The translations under genes and the position numbers were made by a program. This document shows, piece after piece, positions 1 to 7,096 of a DNA stretch of 64,000 nucleotides (its first letter is position 1; each line of letters opens with the position of its first letter). This DNA comes from Conexibacter woesei Iso977N (GTDB taxonomy: Bacteria > Actinomycetota > Thermoleophilia > Solirubrobacterales > Solirubrobacteraceae): contig NZ_AUKG01000002.1 in NCBI RefSeq assembly GCF_000424625.1, forward strand, positions 1,302,001 through 1,366,000, in the 5' to 3' direction. The notes beneath the pieces are model-generated. The model worked only from the letters and a program-made list of their open reading frames with translations. It ran no database searches and was not told where the DNA came from.

Positions 1-1
1 G

Positions 2-1546
2 CCGATCATCGGCCCGACGTACGGGGTGATCCTGTACCAGGAGCAGTCGATGCTCATCTCCAAGGAGCTCGCGGGCTTCACGGGGGCGCAGGCCGACGAC
101 CTCCGCAAGGCGATCGGCAAGAAGAACCGCGCGGCGATGGCCAAGCTGGAGCCGATGTTCCGCGAGGGCGCCGCCAGGAACGGCGTGGCGCAGTCGACGA
201 TCGACTGGCTCTGGGCGACCAACGAGAAGTCCGCCGACTACTCCTTCAACAAGTCCCACGCGGCGTGCTACGCGCTGATCTCCTACCGGACGGCGTGGCT
301 GAAGGCCAACTACTGCGCGGAGTACATGGCCGCGCTGATCTCGTCGGTCATGGACACCAAGGACAAGGTGCCCTTCTTCGCCGCGCGCTGCGACGAGATG
401 GGGATCGAGATCCTGCCCCCGGACGTCAACCTGTCCGACCACGAGTTCGTCGTCGTGGATGGCAACATCCGCTTCGGGCTGGACGCCGTCAAGGGCGTCG
501 GCTACGCGGCGGTCGAGGCGATGAAGCGCGCCCGCGAGGATGGCGGCAACTTCACGTCGATCTGGGACTTCTGCGAGCGCGTCGACCCCAAGGCCGTCAA
601 CAAGCGGTCGATCGAGGCGCTGATCAAGTGCGGGGCCTTCGGCTCGACGGGCGCGTCGCGCAAGGGCATGTTGTCGGTCCTGGAGCAGGCCCAAGGCGCC
701 GGCCAGAAGGTCCAGCAGGACGCCGAGATCGGGCAGGGGTCGATCTTCGACCTGTTCGACACCGGCGGCGGTGGGGGCGGCGACAACGGTGCCGCGGCCG
801 CGTTCGCCGGGCCGACGCACCCGCCGATCCCGGAGGAGGAGTTCGAGAAGAACGAGCTGCTCGCCCACGAGAAGGACGCGATCGGGCTGTTCCTGTCGAT
901 GCACCCCCTCAAGGAGGTGCGCGAGGCGCTGATGGAGGCGGTCGACAAGCCGCTGTCGGAGCTGCCGAGGACCAAGGACGGCGAGTGGACGACGGTCGGC
1001 GGGATCATCACCGCCGCGCGCAAGCTCAAGACGCGGACGGGCAACATGATGATGTTCGCGACGCTCGACGACCTCGAGGGCTCGGTCGAGCTGATCTTCT
1101 TCGGCGACCAGCTCGCCGAGTACGAGCACGTCGCGCAGATCGACTCGATCATCACCGTCCGCGGCCGCGTCGGCAACGACGACCGCGGGCTGACGATCAA
1201 GGTCCAGGCGTGCGAGAAGTTCGAGCCGACCGAGGCCGAGGTCGAGATCGCCCGCGCCAAGGCGGTCGAGGTCGCCAAGGGCCCCGAGGCCCTGACGCTG
1301 CTGCTCGACGCCAACAGCCTGCCGGCCTCGATCATCCAGACGCTCAAGGACATCTTCGAGAACCACGTCGGCGAGTCCGACGTCGTCCTCGACGTCAAGA
1401 CCTCCGCCGGCGGCCGCCTGCTCAAGCTGGGCTCCGACTACCGCGTCAACCCGACACCATCACTGCGCGCCGAGCTGGCCCGCATCCTCGGCCCCCAGGC
1501 GCTCCCGGCGCCGGCCGCCGCCGAGGCCACACCGGCGCCGGTCTGA
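2..1546 (+). CDS. dnaE: DNA polymerase III alpha subunit, C-terminal part
   Basis: This is the 3' end of the replicative polymerase gene, entering from the left edge in frame 2, so the start and the catalytic aspartates lie outside the window. The visible 514 residues open with TYGVILYQEQSM, a conserved stretch of the DnaE active-site half. The helix-hairpin-helix region follows (about residues 170-215), with a glycine-rich insertion near residue 255. The OB fold starts at about residue 329 (WTTVGGIITAARK) and is followed by the tau-binding C-terminal domain. No defect is seen in the part present. The small membrane gene at 1557 follows after 10 bases and may be cotranscribed. Confidence 0.96.
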   Translation, partial: PIIGPTYGVILYQEQSMLISKELAGFTGAQADDLRKAIGKKNRAAMAKLEPMFREGAARNGVAQSTIDWLWATNEKSADYSFNKSHAACYALISYRTAWLKANYCAEYMAALISSVMDTKDKVPFFAARCDEMGIEILPPDVNLSDHEFVVVDGNIRFGLDAVKGVGYAAVEAMKRAREDGGNFTSIWDFCERVDPKAVNKRSIEALIKCGAFGSTGASRKGMLSVLEQAQGAGQKVQQDAEIGQGSIFDLFDTGGGGGGDNGAAAAFAGPTHPPIPEEEFEKNELLAHEKDAIGLFLSMHPLKEVREALMEAVDKPLSELPRTKDGEWTTVGGIITAARKLKTRTGNMMMFATLDDLEGSVELIFFGDQLAEYEHVAQIDSIITVRGRVGNDDRGLTIKVQACEKFEPTEAEVEIARAKAVEVAKGPEALTLLLDANSLPASIIQTLKDIFENHVGESDVVLDVKTSAGGRLLKLGSDYRVNPTPSLRAELARILGPQALPAPAAAEATPAPV

Positions 1547-1556
1547 GCCGCGCGCG

Positions 1557-1922
1557 ATGCCGGCCGTAGGGGCCCCGGCCGGTCATCGCTGGCGCTGGCT
1601 CGTGCTGCCGGCGGCCACCGCGGTGGCCGCTGGCGGGTTCTGGGGCGCGGGGGATGCAGACGGCGACCTCGGGATCGTCGGCTTCCTCGCGGTGCCGCTC
1701 TTCTGGGCGGCCGGCTACCTCACGCGGTGGTGGGCGTTGCCGGCGCCGCCGCTCGCGCTGGTCGTCGGCGTGGAGCTCGGCTCCAGCGACAACGAGTACG
1801 CGTGGATGAGCTACGCCGCCGGGCTGGTGCTCTGCCAGACAGCCGTCGTCTGGGGCCTGCTGCAGCGCTGGCGGGAGATCCGGTCGCGGTCGGTTGGCGT
1901 TCGCCCCGAGCGCCCCGGCTGA
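1557..1922 (+). CDS. small hydrophobic membrane protein, function unknown
   Basis: This encodes 121 residues with about three hydrophobic segments (roughly 12-27, 37-53 and 60-105), mostly Ala, Val, Leu and Trp, and a basic C-terminal tail (QRWREIRSRSVGVRPERP). It probably sits in the inner membrane with the tail in the cytoplasm. The ATG lies 10 bases after the dnaE stop, with no clear Shine-Dalgarno of its own, so translation may depend on dnaE transcription. No family is recognised. Codon third positions are GC-rich like its neighbours, which supports a real gene, but a protein this short and compositionally simple cannot be assigned a role. Confidence 0.6.
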   Translation: MPAVGAPAGHRWRWLVLPAATAVAAGGFWGAGDADGDLGIVGFLAVPLFWAAGYLTRWWALPAPPLALVVGVELGSSDNEYAWMSYAAGLVLCQTAVVWGLLQRWREIRSRSVGVRPERPG

Positions 1923-2045
1923 TCGTCGGCGGGCCGGCGCCCGCCGCGTCGAGCAGGGGTGACGACGCGACGGGGTGGCCGTGCCGCGGCGGCAGCGAAG
2001 GAAGGGCTGCGCGCAGCGTCTCTGAGTGGATTGGTGAACCGGAAT

Positions 2046-2239
2046 GTGGGGTGGCAATCACCCAGTCGCGGGTGAGTGATTTCCCCCAACGACTGCCCGC
2101 GGAGCGGTACGGTCGCGAATGCGGCCCCCGCTCTGTCGCTGGACCGGGGGCGGGGGCCGCACTCACGCGCTTCCCATGCGTTGGGCGAAGCCGCCCGCAA
2201 GCAGTTTCTCCAGGGTCCGCGGGTTAGAAACCACCGCAC
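2046..2239 (+). ncRNA. structured RNA candidate, cobalamin-riboswitch-like
   Basis: This lies in the 382-base gene-free stretch between convergent genes and can fold into a closed multi-helix unit. The ends pair (2046-2054 with 2231-2239, 8 of 9 positions). Inside are 2063-2068 with 2090-2095 (perfect), enclosing GGG/CCC; 2097-2100 with 2104-2107; a perfect 10-bp stem 2121-2130/2151-2160; 2183-2187/2192-2196; and 2204-2209/2226-2231. Length, helix order and the strings GGTGAGTGATTTCC, CTGCCCGCGGAGCGGTA and GTTAGAAACCACCG resemble the core and 3' box of actinobacterial cobalamin riboswitches, judged by eye. The usual GGGAA is missing and the 3' box is imperfect. No plus-strand gene follows before gltX at 3223. 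The structure is likely; the family is uncertain. Confidence 0.4.
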
Positions 2240-2281
2240 CTGGCCGAAGGTCCAGGCAGCCAGGCCCGGATCGCTGGGCAT

Positions 2282-2295
2282 GGCGCCCCGGCGCC
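2282..2295. terminator. hairpin in the nfo 3' flank
   Basis: A perfect inverted repeat of GGCGCC arms around CC lies 9 bases beyond the nfo stop codon. It would follow the structured RNA on the plus strand and nfo on the minus strand. There is no T-run on either side, so a terminator role is plausible in this GC-rich genome but unproven. Confidence 0.4.
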
Positions 2296-2304
2296 CGCCG
2301 CGGC

Positions 2305-3174
2305 CTACCTGCGCTTCTTGCGCGCCTTCTCGCCCTCGGCGCGGAGGGTGTGGCAGAGCTGGAGCTCCTCGGCGGTCGGGCCCTTCCTGTCGGGGCCGGG
2401 CGTCTCGAGGATCACCGGGAGGCCGTCGAAGCGCGGCTCGCTCAGGAACACGGCGCAGCCGTCGCGGCCCAGCTCGCCCTCGCCGACGTCGGCGTGGCGG
2501 TCCCTGTTGCTGCCCAGCGCGCCGACGGAGTCGTTGAAGTGCAGCGAGCCGAGACGGTCCAGGCCGACCGCGGCGTCGGCCTCGTCCAGGACCGCGGACA
2601 ACGCCTCAGCGGTCCGGATGTCGTAGCCACTCGCGTAGAGGTGGCACGAGTCCAGGCACATGCCGAGCCGCTCGTCGCCGCCGGCGGCGTCGATCAGCGC
2701 GGCCAGCTCGCCGAACGAGCGCCCGAGCGTGCCGCCGGCGCCCGCGGTGTTCTCCAGGTGCAGCGCGCAGTTCTCCGACTCGGCCAGCGCCTCCCGGATC
2801 ACCTCTCCGGCTCGCCTGATCGCGGGCGGGACCTCGCCGGTCTTGGCCGACCCCGGATGCAGGACCACGCTCACCGCGCCCAGCGCGTCGCCCGCCTGCA
2901 GCGACGTCGTCAGCGACGTCAGCGTCTTCCTGCGGATCTCGTCGTCCTCGGTCGCCGCGTTGAGCAGGTAGACCGCGTGGATCATCAGCGCGTCGACCTC
3001 GCTGTCGGCCATCGCCGTCCTGAAGTCCGCGACCGCCTCGTCGCTGTAGACCGTCGGCCTCCACATCCGCGGGCTCTGGTTGAAGATCTGGATCGCGCGA
3101 GCACCGCGTTCGGTGCCGCGCTCGACGGCCTTCGCGGGGCCGCCGGCGGGGGAGACGTGTGCGCCGATGAGCAT
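2305..3174 (-). CDS. nfo: endonuclease IV (AP endonuclease)
   Basis: This metal-dependent apurinic/apyrimidinic endonuclease (AP endonuclease family 2, TIM barrel) incises abasic sites in base excision repair. The 289 residues start MLIGAHVSPAGG, the family N-terminus, which fixes the ATG at 3174; an upstream in-frame extension is rejected. Zinc-ligand and barrel motifs are present in order: IFNQSPRMW, MIHAVYLLN, VVLHPG, LHLENTAG, CLDSCHLYASGYD, LHFNDS, HADVGEGELG and ILETPG. The C-terminus is short and basic (KARKKRR). The gene diverges from gltX across 48 bases, and its 3' end faces the structured RNA at 2046-2239, whose transcript could run antisense to it. Confidence 0.95.
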   Translation of the reverse strand: MLIGAHVSPAGGPAKAVERGTERGARAIQIFNQSPRMWRPTVYSDEAVADFRTAMADSEVDALMIHAVYLLNAATEDDEIRRKTLTSLTTSLQAGDALGAVSVVLHPGSAKTGEVPPAIRRAGEVIREALAESENCALHLENTAGAGGTLGRSFGELAALIDAAGGDERLGMCLDSCHLYASGYDIRTAEALSAVLDEADAAVGLDRLGSLHFNDSVGALGSNRDRHADVGEGELGRDGCAVFLSEPRFDGLPVILETPGPDRKGPTAEELQLCHTLRAEGEKARKKRR

Positions 3175-3208
3175 GTGATCCACAGTCCTACCGCATGAGC
3201 CCGTCACC

Positions 3209-3214
3209 TAGAGT
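3209..3214 (+). promoter_or_regulatory. -10 element of gltX, leaderless type
   Basis: TAGAGT lies 8 bases before the gltX ATG, so transcription would start at or next to the start codon. No Shine-Dalgarno fits in that gap. Twelve to fifteen other genes here show the same arrangement. Confidence 0.5.
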
Positions 3215-3222
3215 GCGCATTG

Positions 3223-4554
3223 ATGCGCGTTCGCTTCGCTCCCTCCCCGACCGGCGCCCTCCACATCGGTGGCGCCCGGACCGCCCTCTACAACTGGCTC
3301 ATGGCCCGCGGCAACGCGGGGACGCTGGTGCTCCGGATCGAGGACACCGACAAGGAGCGCTCGACGCCCGAGAACGTCGAGCAGATCCTCGACGCGCTGA
3401 CGTGGCTGGAGCTCGACTACGACGAGGGCCCGATCTCGCAGCTCTCGCGCACCGACCGCCACCAGGAGCTGCTGCAGAGGCTGCTCGACGAGGGCAAGGC
3501 CTACAGGTCGACCGCGACCGGCGAGGACGTCAGGAAGTTCAAGGAGCAGCACGGCGCCGACAAGGGCTTCCGCGGCACGCCGGAGGCCGAGGGCGCCGTC
3601 CGCCTGAAGGTCCCCGACGAGGGCTCGACCACCGTCCACGACCTCATCCGCGGCGACACGGTCTTCCAGCACGTCCACATGGACGACCCCGTGATCGCCC
3701 GCGCCGACGGCAGCGTCCTCTACAACTTCGCGGTCGCCGTCGACGACCTCGACGCGCAGATCACCCACGTCGTCCGCGGCGAGGACCACCTCTCCAACAC
3801 GCCCAAGCAGCTGCTGGTCTACGAGGCGCTCGGCGCGCAGCCGCCGCTCTTCGCCCACCTGCCGCTCCTGCACGGCCCGGACGGCAAGAAGCTCTCCAAG
3901 CGCCACGGCGCCGCGTCCGTCCAGGAGCTGCGCGACGCGGGCTTCCTGCCCGAGGCCGTCCGCAACTACCTCGCGCTGCTCGGCTGGGGCGCCGCCGACG
4001 ACCAGACGATCCTCACCACCCACGAGCTGACCGAGCAGTTCGACGTCGCGCGCGTGCAGAAGAACCCGGCGCAGTTCGACGTCAAGAAGCTCACGTGGCT
4101 CAACGGCCGCTACATCCGCGAGATGGACGTCGATGAGCTCACCAAGCGCGTCGAGCAGTTCACCGGCCGCACCGGCCTGCGCGAGGCGGTCGCGATCTCG
4201 CAGGAGAAGATCGGCACGCTCGCCGACTTCTGGCCGCTGGCCGGCTTCCTCTTCGACGGCCCGCAGGACGATCCCAAGGCGCGCGAGAAGTGGCACGACG
4301 CCGACCACCGCCACGCGCTCGTCCAGGCCCGCGAGGCGATCGCCACCACGTCGACCTTCGACGTCGAGCACCTCGAGGTCGCGCTGCGCGAGGTCGTCGA
4401 GGCCGATCCGGAGCGCAAGCCCAAGGACGTCTACCAGCCGATCCGGGTCGCGCTGGCCGGGACGACGGTCTCGCCGGGCATCTTCGAGTCGCTCGCGGTC
4501 CTCGGCCGCGACGAGTCGCTGAAGCGCCTCGATGCGGCGCTGAACCACGCCTGA
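3223..4554 (+). CDS. gltX: glutamyl-tRNA synthetase (class I)
   Basis: This charges tRNA-Glu with glutamate in the cytoplasm. Because gatCAB is also in this window, it may be a non-discriminating enzyme that also mischarges tRNA-Gln (inference). The 443 residues begin MRVRFAPSPTGALHIGGART, containing the HIGH-type ATP signature (HIGG). The KMSKS-type motif appears as KKLSKRHG near residue 228. The stem-contact and anticodon-binding helical domains fill the rest. ATG 3223 is preferred over the adjacent in-frame TTG at 3220 because the catalytic strand MRVRFAPSPTG begins there and the -10 spacing fits. It is slightly shorter than typical GltX (about 470 residues). Confidence 0.95.
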   Translation: MRVRFAPSPTGALHIGGARTALYNWLMARGNAGTLVLRIEDTDKERSTPENVEQILDALTWLELDYDEGPISQLSRTDRHQELLQRLLDEGKAYRSTATGEDVRKFKEQHGADKGFRGTPEAEGAVRLKVPDEGSTTVHDLIRGDTVFQHVHMDDPVIARADGSVLYNFAVAVDDLDAQITHVVRGEDHLSNTPKQLLVYEALGAQPPLFAHLPLLHGPDGKKLSKRHGAASVQELRDAGFLPEAVRNYLALLGWGAADDQTILTTHELTEQFDVARVQKNPAQFDVKKLTWLNGRYIREMDVDELTKRVEQFTGRTGLREAVAISQEKIGTLADFWPLAGFLFDGPQDDPKAREKWHDADHRHALVQAREAIATTSTFDVEHLEVALREVVEADPERKPKDVYQPIRVALAGTTVSPGIFESLAVLGRDESLKRLDAALNHA

Positions 4555-4570
4555 CCGGAACGTTGCAGAA

Positions 4571-4591
4571 CGCGGGCCCAGGAACCCCGCG
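4571..4591 (+). terminator. weak hairpin after gltX
   Basis: CGCGGG (4571-4576) pairs with CCCGCG (4586-4591) 17 bases after the gltX stop. No T-run follows. The rest of 4592-4717 shows no gene or strong structure and probably holds the promoter of the next gene. Confidence 0.25.
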
Positions 4592-4717
4592 TATACAGGC
4601 GAATACCACGGTCGGACAACGCACCGGACAAGTGTTGGATCAGTTCCTCAATCATCCGTCCACGGCTGCCGATAACCGGGTCGTACGACGGGTGCGGATC
4701 ACCGCGCCCCTGCCCTC

Positions 4718-5818
4718 ATGGAGCCCAGAGACGACATGCCCCCAGCCGCAGCAGCCTCTTCGAGCCAGCACACGCCGGCCGCTGATGTCCAGCGCCGTCA
4801 CAACGAAGGTCATGGCCGCCGCCTGACGGCCGCCTTCGAGGCTCTCGAGGCCTTCCCGGCCCTCGCCGAATCCCGCAACCGCCTGCTGCGCGTCGTGCGC
4901 CAGGAGCGCGTGTCGACCAGCGAGGTCGTGGCCGCCGTCGAGTCCGACGTCGCGTTGGTGATCAGCGTCTTGCGCCTGGGCAACCAGGTCGAGGGCCGCA
5001 CCCGCGGCAAGGTCGAGTCGGTCGTCCAGGCCGTCGAGCTGCTCTCGCCGGAGGCCGTCCAGGCCCTCGCGACGCGCGCCCGCACCTTCGACTTCTTCGA
5101 GCGCTCGTCCGTGTGGGACGCCGCTCCGGAGCGCTTCCGCCTGCACGGCGTCGCCACGCAGCGCGCGGCCGACCGCCTCGCCACCGAGGCCGGCTACGAG
5201 CACCGCGACCGCCTGATGGTCACCGCGCTCCTGCACGACATCGGCAAGTTGGTGTTGATGCACGCCTACCCCGGCTACCCGGGCCAGGTGCACGGCAACG
5301 CCCGCACGCCGGAGGAGCGCATCCACCGCGAGCGCCGCGAGCTCGGCGTCGACCACGCGCTGGTCGGCGGCGTCCTCGCCCGCCGCTGGGGCCTTCCCAA
5401 GGCCGTTGCGTCCGTCATCGAGCGCCACCATGCCGACGACGCGCAGGGCGAGGCGGCGTTCGTCCGCCTGGCCGACATGCTCGCGCACTACTCGCAGGGC
5501 GGCGCCGTGTCGCCGACCGAGCTGCTGAAGTGCGCCCGCACGATCGGCCTCGGCCCGAGCGAGCTGCGCTCGGTGATGTACGACCTGCCGTACCCGACGA
5601 CCGGCCGGACGCGCCAGATCGACCCGTGCCCGCTGAGCGGCCGCGAGCTCGAGGTGCTGAAGCGGCTGGCCGAGGGCAAGGTCTACAAGCAGATCGCGCT
5701 GGAGCTCTCGCTGAGCACCTCCACGGTCCGCACCCACCTGCACAACATCTACGGCAAGCTGGGCGCGGTCGACCGCGCGCAGGCCGTGCTGATCGCGACC
5801 GAGCGCGGCTGGCTCTAA
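4718..5818 (+). CDS. HDOD-domain protein with C-terminal LuxR-type HTH
   Basis: This 366-residue fusion joins an HDOD signalling module (about residues 35-285) to a GerE/LuxR helix-turn-helix (about 303-366). The N-terminal part has helical HDOD features and an HD-like LLHDIGKLVL at about 170, followed by HALVGGVLARRWGLP. The C-terminal part starts LSGRELEVLKRLAEGK and continues TSTVRTHLHNIYGKL, a complete LuxR DNA-binding helix pair. HDOD proteins usually act in signalling and stress networks without binding DNA, so the fusion suggests a one-component regulator whose ligand is unknown. ATG 4718 was used; ATG 4736 is possible. A strong terminator follows, so the gene looks monocistronic. Confidence 0.88.
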   Translation: MEPRDDMPPAAAASSSQHTPAADVQRRHNEGHGRRLTAAFEALEAFPALAESRNRLLRVVRQERVSTSEVVAAVESDVALVISVLRLGNQVEGRTRGKVESVVQAVELLSPEAVQALATRARTFDFFERSSVWDAAPERFRLHGVATQRAADRLATEAGYEHRDRLMVTALLHDIGKLVLMHAYPGYPGQVHGNARTPEERIHRERRELGVDHALVGGVLARRWGLPKAVASVIERHHADDAQGEAAFVRLADMLAHYSQGGAVSPTELLKCARTIGLGPSELRSVMYDLPYPTTGRTRQIDPCPLSGRELEVLKRLAEGKVYKQIALELSLSTSTVRTHLHNIYGKLGAVDRAQAVLIATERGWL

Positions 5819-5843
5819 GCCGTCGCACCAAGTCTCTCCTCGC

Positions 5844-5881
5844 CCAAGGGCGTCGCCTCGTGCGACGCCCTTGGTCGTTTT
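5844..5881 (+). terminator. strong intrinsic terminator
   Basis: A perfect 13-bp stem (5844-5856 with 5862-5874, loop CTCGT) is followed by TCGTTTT. It closes the HDOD-LuxR transcript before the Rrf2 gene. Confidence 0.9.
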
Positions 5882-5900
5882 CCGGGCGGGTTTGATGCCT

Positions 5901-5924
5901 TTCGACGGGATCGTGTCGTAGAGT
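5901..5924 (+). promoter_or_regulatory. promoter region of the Rrf2 gene with a dyad
   Basis: TAGAGT (5919-5924) lies 10 bases before the ATG. The overlapping dyad CGAC-N8-GTCG (5903-5918) sits where an autoregulatory operator would be. Operator function is inference only. Confidence 0.35.
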
Positions 5925-5934
5925 CGTAACGGAG

Positions 5935-6327
5935 ATGCTCTCGATCACGACGAAGTCGCCGTATGCGCTGAAGGCCCTGACCGAGCTCGGCCGCCAGGGC
6001 GGCGACACCCCCGTCCCGATCGGCGAGCTCGCCCGCCAGCGCGGCATCCCGGTCCAGTTCCTCGAGCAGCTCTTCGCCGTCCTGCGTCGTGCGGGTCTCC
6101 TGAAGTCCCAGCGCGGCGTCAAGGGCGGCTACTCCTTCGCCAAGCCCGCCTCCGAGATCACCGTGCTGGAGATCGTCGAGCTCCTCGACGGCCCCCTCGG
6201 CGGCGGCGCCGAAGGCATCTTCGCCGAAGCCGCCGCCGCCGCACGTGAGGTCCTCGCCAAGACCACCGTCGCCGACGTCGTCGAAGAGGACCGCAAGTCC
6301 GCCGGCTCGGTCATGTACTACATCTAG
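5935..6327 (+). CDS. Rrf2-family transcriptional regulator without cysteines
   Basis: This 130-residue winged-helix regulator has the Rrf2 hallmarks: KSPYALKALTELG, IGELARQRGIPVQFLEQLFAVLRRAGLLKSQRGVKGGY (HTH and wing) and a C-terminal helix with ITVLEIVELLDG. Cluster-binding members (IscR, NsrR, RsrR) use three cysteines in the effector region. This protein has none, so it is unlikely to hold an Fe-S cluster the same way; the signal is unknown. Its last codons (VMYYI and stop) lie inside the 18-bp direct repeat that bounds the island at 6311-7997, so the present 3' end was probably re-created when the island integrated. Confidence 0.92.
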   Translation: MLSITTKSPYALKALTELGRQGGDTPVPIGELARQRGIPVQFLEQLFAVLRRAGLLKSQRGVKGGYSFAKPASEITVLEIVELLDGPLGGGAEGIFAEAAAAAREVLAKTTVADVVEEDRKSAGSVMYYI

Positions 6328-6328
6328 C
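6311..6328 (+). repeat. left direct repeat (putative attL) in the Rrf2 gene end
   Basis: This 18-base repeat is identical to 7980-7997 and encodes the last residues and TAG stop of the Rrf2 protein. It contains the palindrome ATGTA-C-TACAT. The preceding base differs between copies (G here, A at the right) and so do the bases after, which fixes the repeat limits. Confidence 0.85.
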
Positions 6329-6340
6329 GTAGAGCTACGC
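6327..6340. terminator. palindrome shared by convergent stop codons at the left island edge
   Basis: GCGTAG-AG-CTACGC is a perfect 6-bp inverted repeat holding the stop of the 233-residue island gene and the last base of the Rrf2 stop. It may act as a short bidirectional terminator. No T-run is present. Confidence 0.4.
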
Positions 6341-7036
6341 CGAGAGTCGCTTCTCGCGCTCGCGCTCGAGCTTGTCGGCCGCGGTGAGGAACGCTTTCGC
6401 CTCTTCGGGCGGGCGTCCCGTAACGTTCCGCAGCTTCGCAAGGCGCTCGGCGAACGCCGCGTCGTCGACCTTGTCGTGGATATATGAGATCAGTGTGTCC
6501 GTGTAGGCGCGCAGCTCCGTGAGATCCTCGAGCAGCGACGCGACGTCGTCGATCGGAACCGTGCCCGACATCAGAAGCGGCGGGATCGAGGTGACGTTCT
6601 CGATCGACTCGGCTAGCCGCCGCCGCCCGCGCACATAGATCTCCAAGTCGGTGGCGCTTATCTCGGCGCGCTTGAACGCCGTCGCCCTCCGCCTTGCGTT
6701 CCGACGCGCGTCGTCAGCGCGCTCCGAAGCCTCGATCGGCACGGCTCGCGGCTTGCGCGGCTTACGGTCGTCGCGGATAACCGTCGCCTGCGGATGTGAA
6801 GCCCGCAGCGTCGCGTAGTTGTCGTGTTCGGTGCCCGTGTGTTCGGCGAGCGCGTAGCGTGCCTCTGACGCGCCCGGGAGCTTGAAGGTCACGAACTCAT
6901 AGTCCTCGGTGCGCAGCTCTGAGACCCAAGTACGCACGAGGCCAGGGTCGGCGCACTCACTGGTCGCGAAGCCCGCTGCTCCGCGTTCCTTGGCGAGCGC
7001 CAGCATCTGGCGCTTGTTGTCGGTGTACCTGCTCAT
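6335..7036 (-). CDS. island protein with N-terminal winged-helix-like domain
   Basis: This encodes 233 residues of unknown family. Residues 6-65 (RQMLALAKERGAAGFATSEC, then LVRTWVSELRTEDYEF and ARYAL) have the spacing of the winged helix-turn-helix seen in some phage proteins, read by eye. The middle (about 90-135) is very basic and rich in Ala and Arg (DDARRNARRRATAFKR). The rest is predicted helical and ends in a charged, probably coiled-coil tail (DKLEREREKRLSA). It is the second gene of the island operon, 60 bases after the first, with ACGGAG about 7 bases before its ATG. Codon third positions use more A and T than neighbouring genes. A DNA-binding or phage-like role is inference. Confidence 0.7.
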   Translation of the reverse strand: MSRYTDNKRQMLALAKERGAAGFATSECADPGLVRTWVSELRTEDYEFVTFKLPGASEARYALAEHTGTEHDNYATLRASHPQATVIRDDRKPRKPRAVPIEASERADDARRNARRRATAFKRAEISATDLEIYVRGRRRLAESIENVTSIPPLLMSGTVPIDDVASLLEDLTELRAYTDTLISYIHDKVDDAAFAERLAKLRNVTGRPPEEAKAFLTAADKLEREREKRLSA

Positions 7037-7058
7037 GAACGAACTCCGTTCTCGGCCC

Positions 7059-7085
7059 GGGGCCGAGGATGACGTCCTCGGCCCC
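7059..7085. terminator. strong intercistronic hairpin inside the island operon
   Basis: A perfect 11-bp stem (7059-7069 with 7075-7085, loop TGACG) sits between the stop of the first island gene and the start of the second. There is no U-run, so it may be an attenuator or an mRNA-stability or processing element that sets the ratio of the two proteins. Confidence 0.6.
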
Positions 7086-7096
7086 GGACCAGCGCG

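Noticed and set aside
2041-2240. tRNA, tmRNA, RNase P or SRP RNA
   Set aside because: None of the conserved strings (T-loop GTTCGAAT, tmRNA ends, RNase P GAGGAAAGTC, SRP GGAAG/AGCAG core) is present, although the stretch is strongly structured.
5935-6327. IscR-type iron-sulfur regulator
   Set aside because: The protein has no cysteine at all, so the ligand set of IscR is absent.
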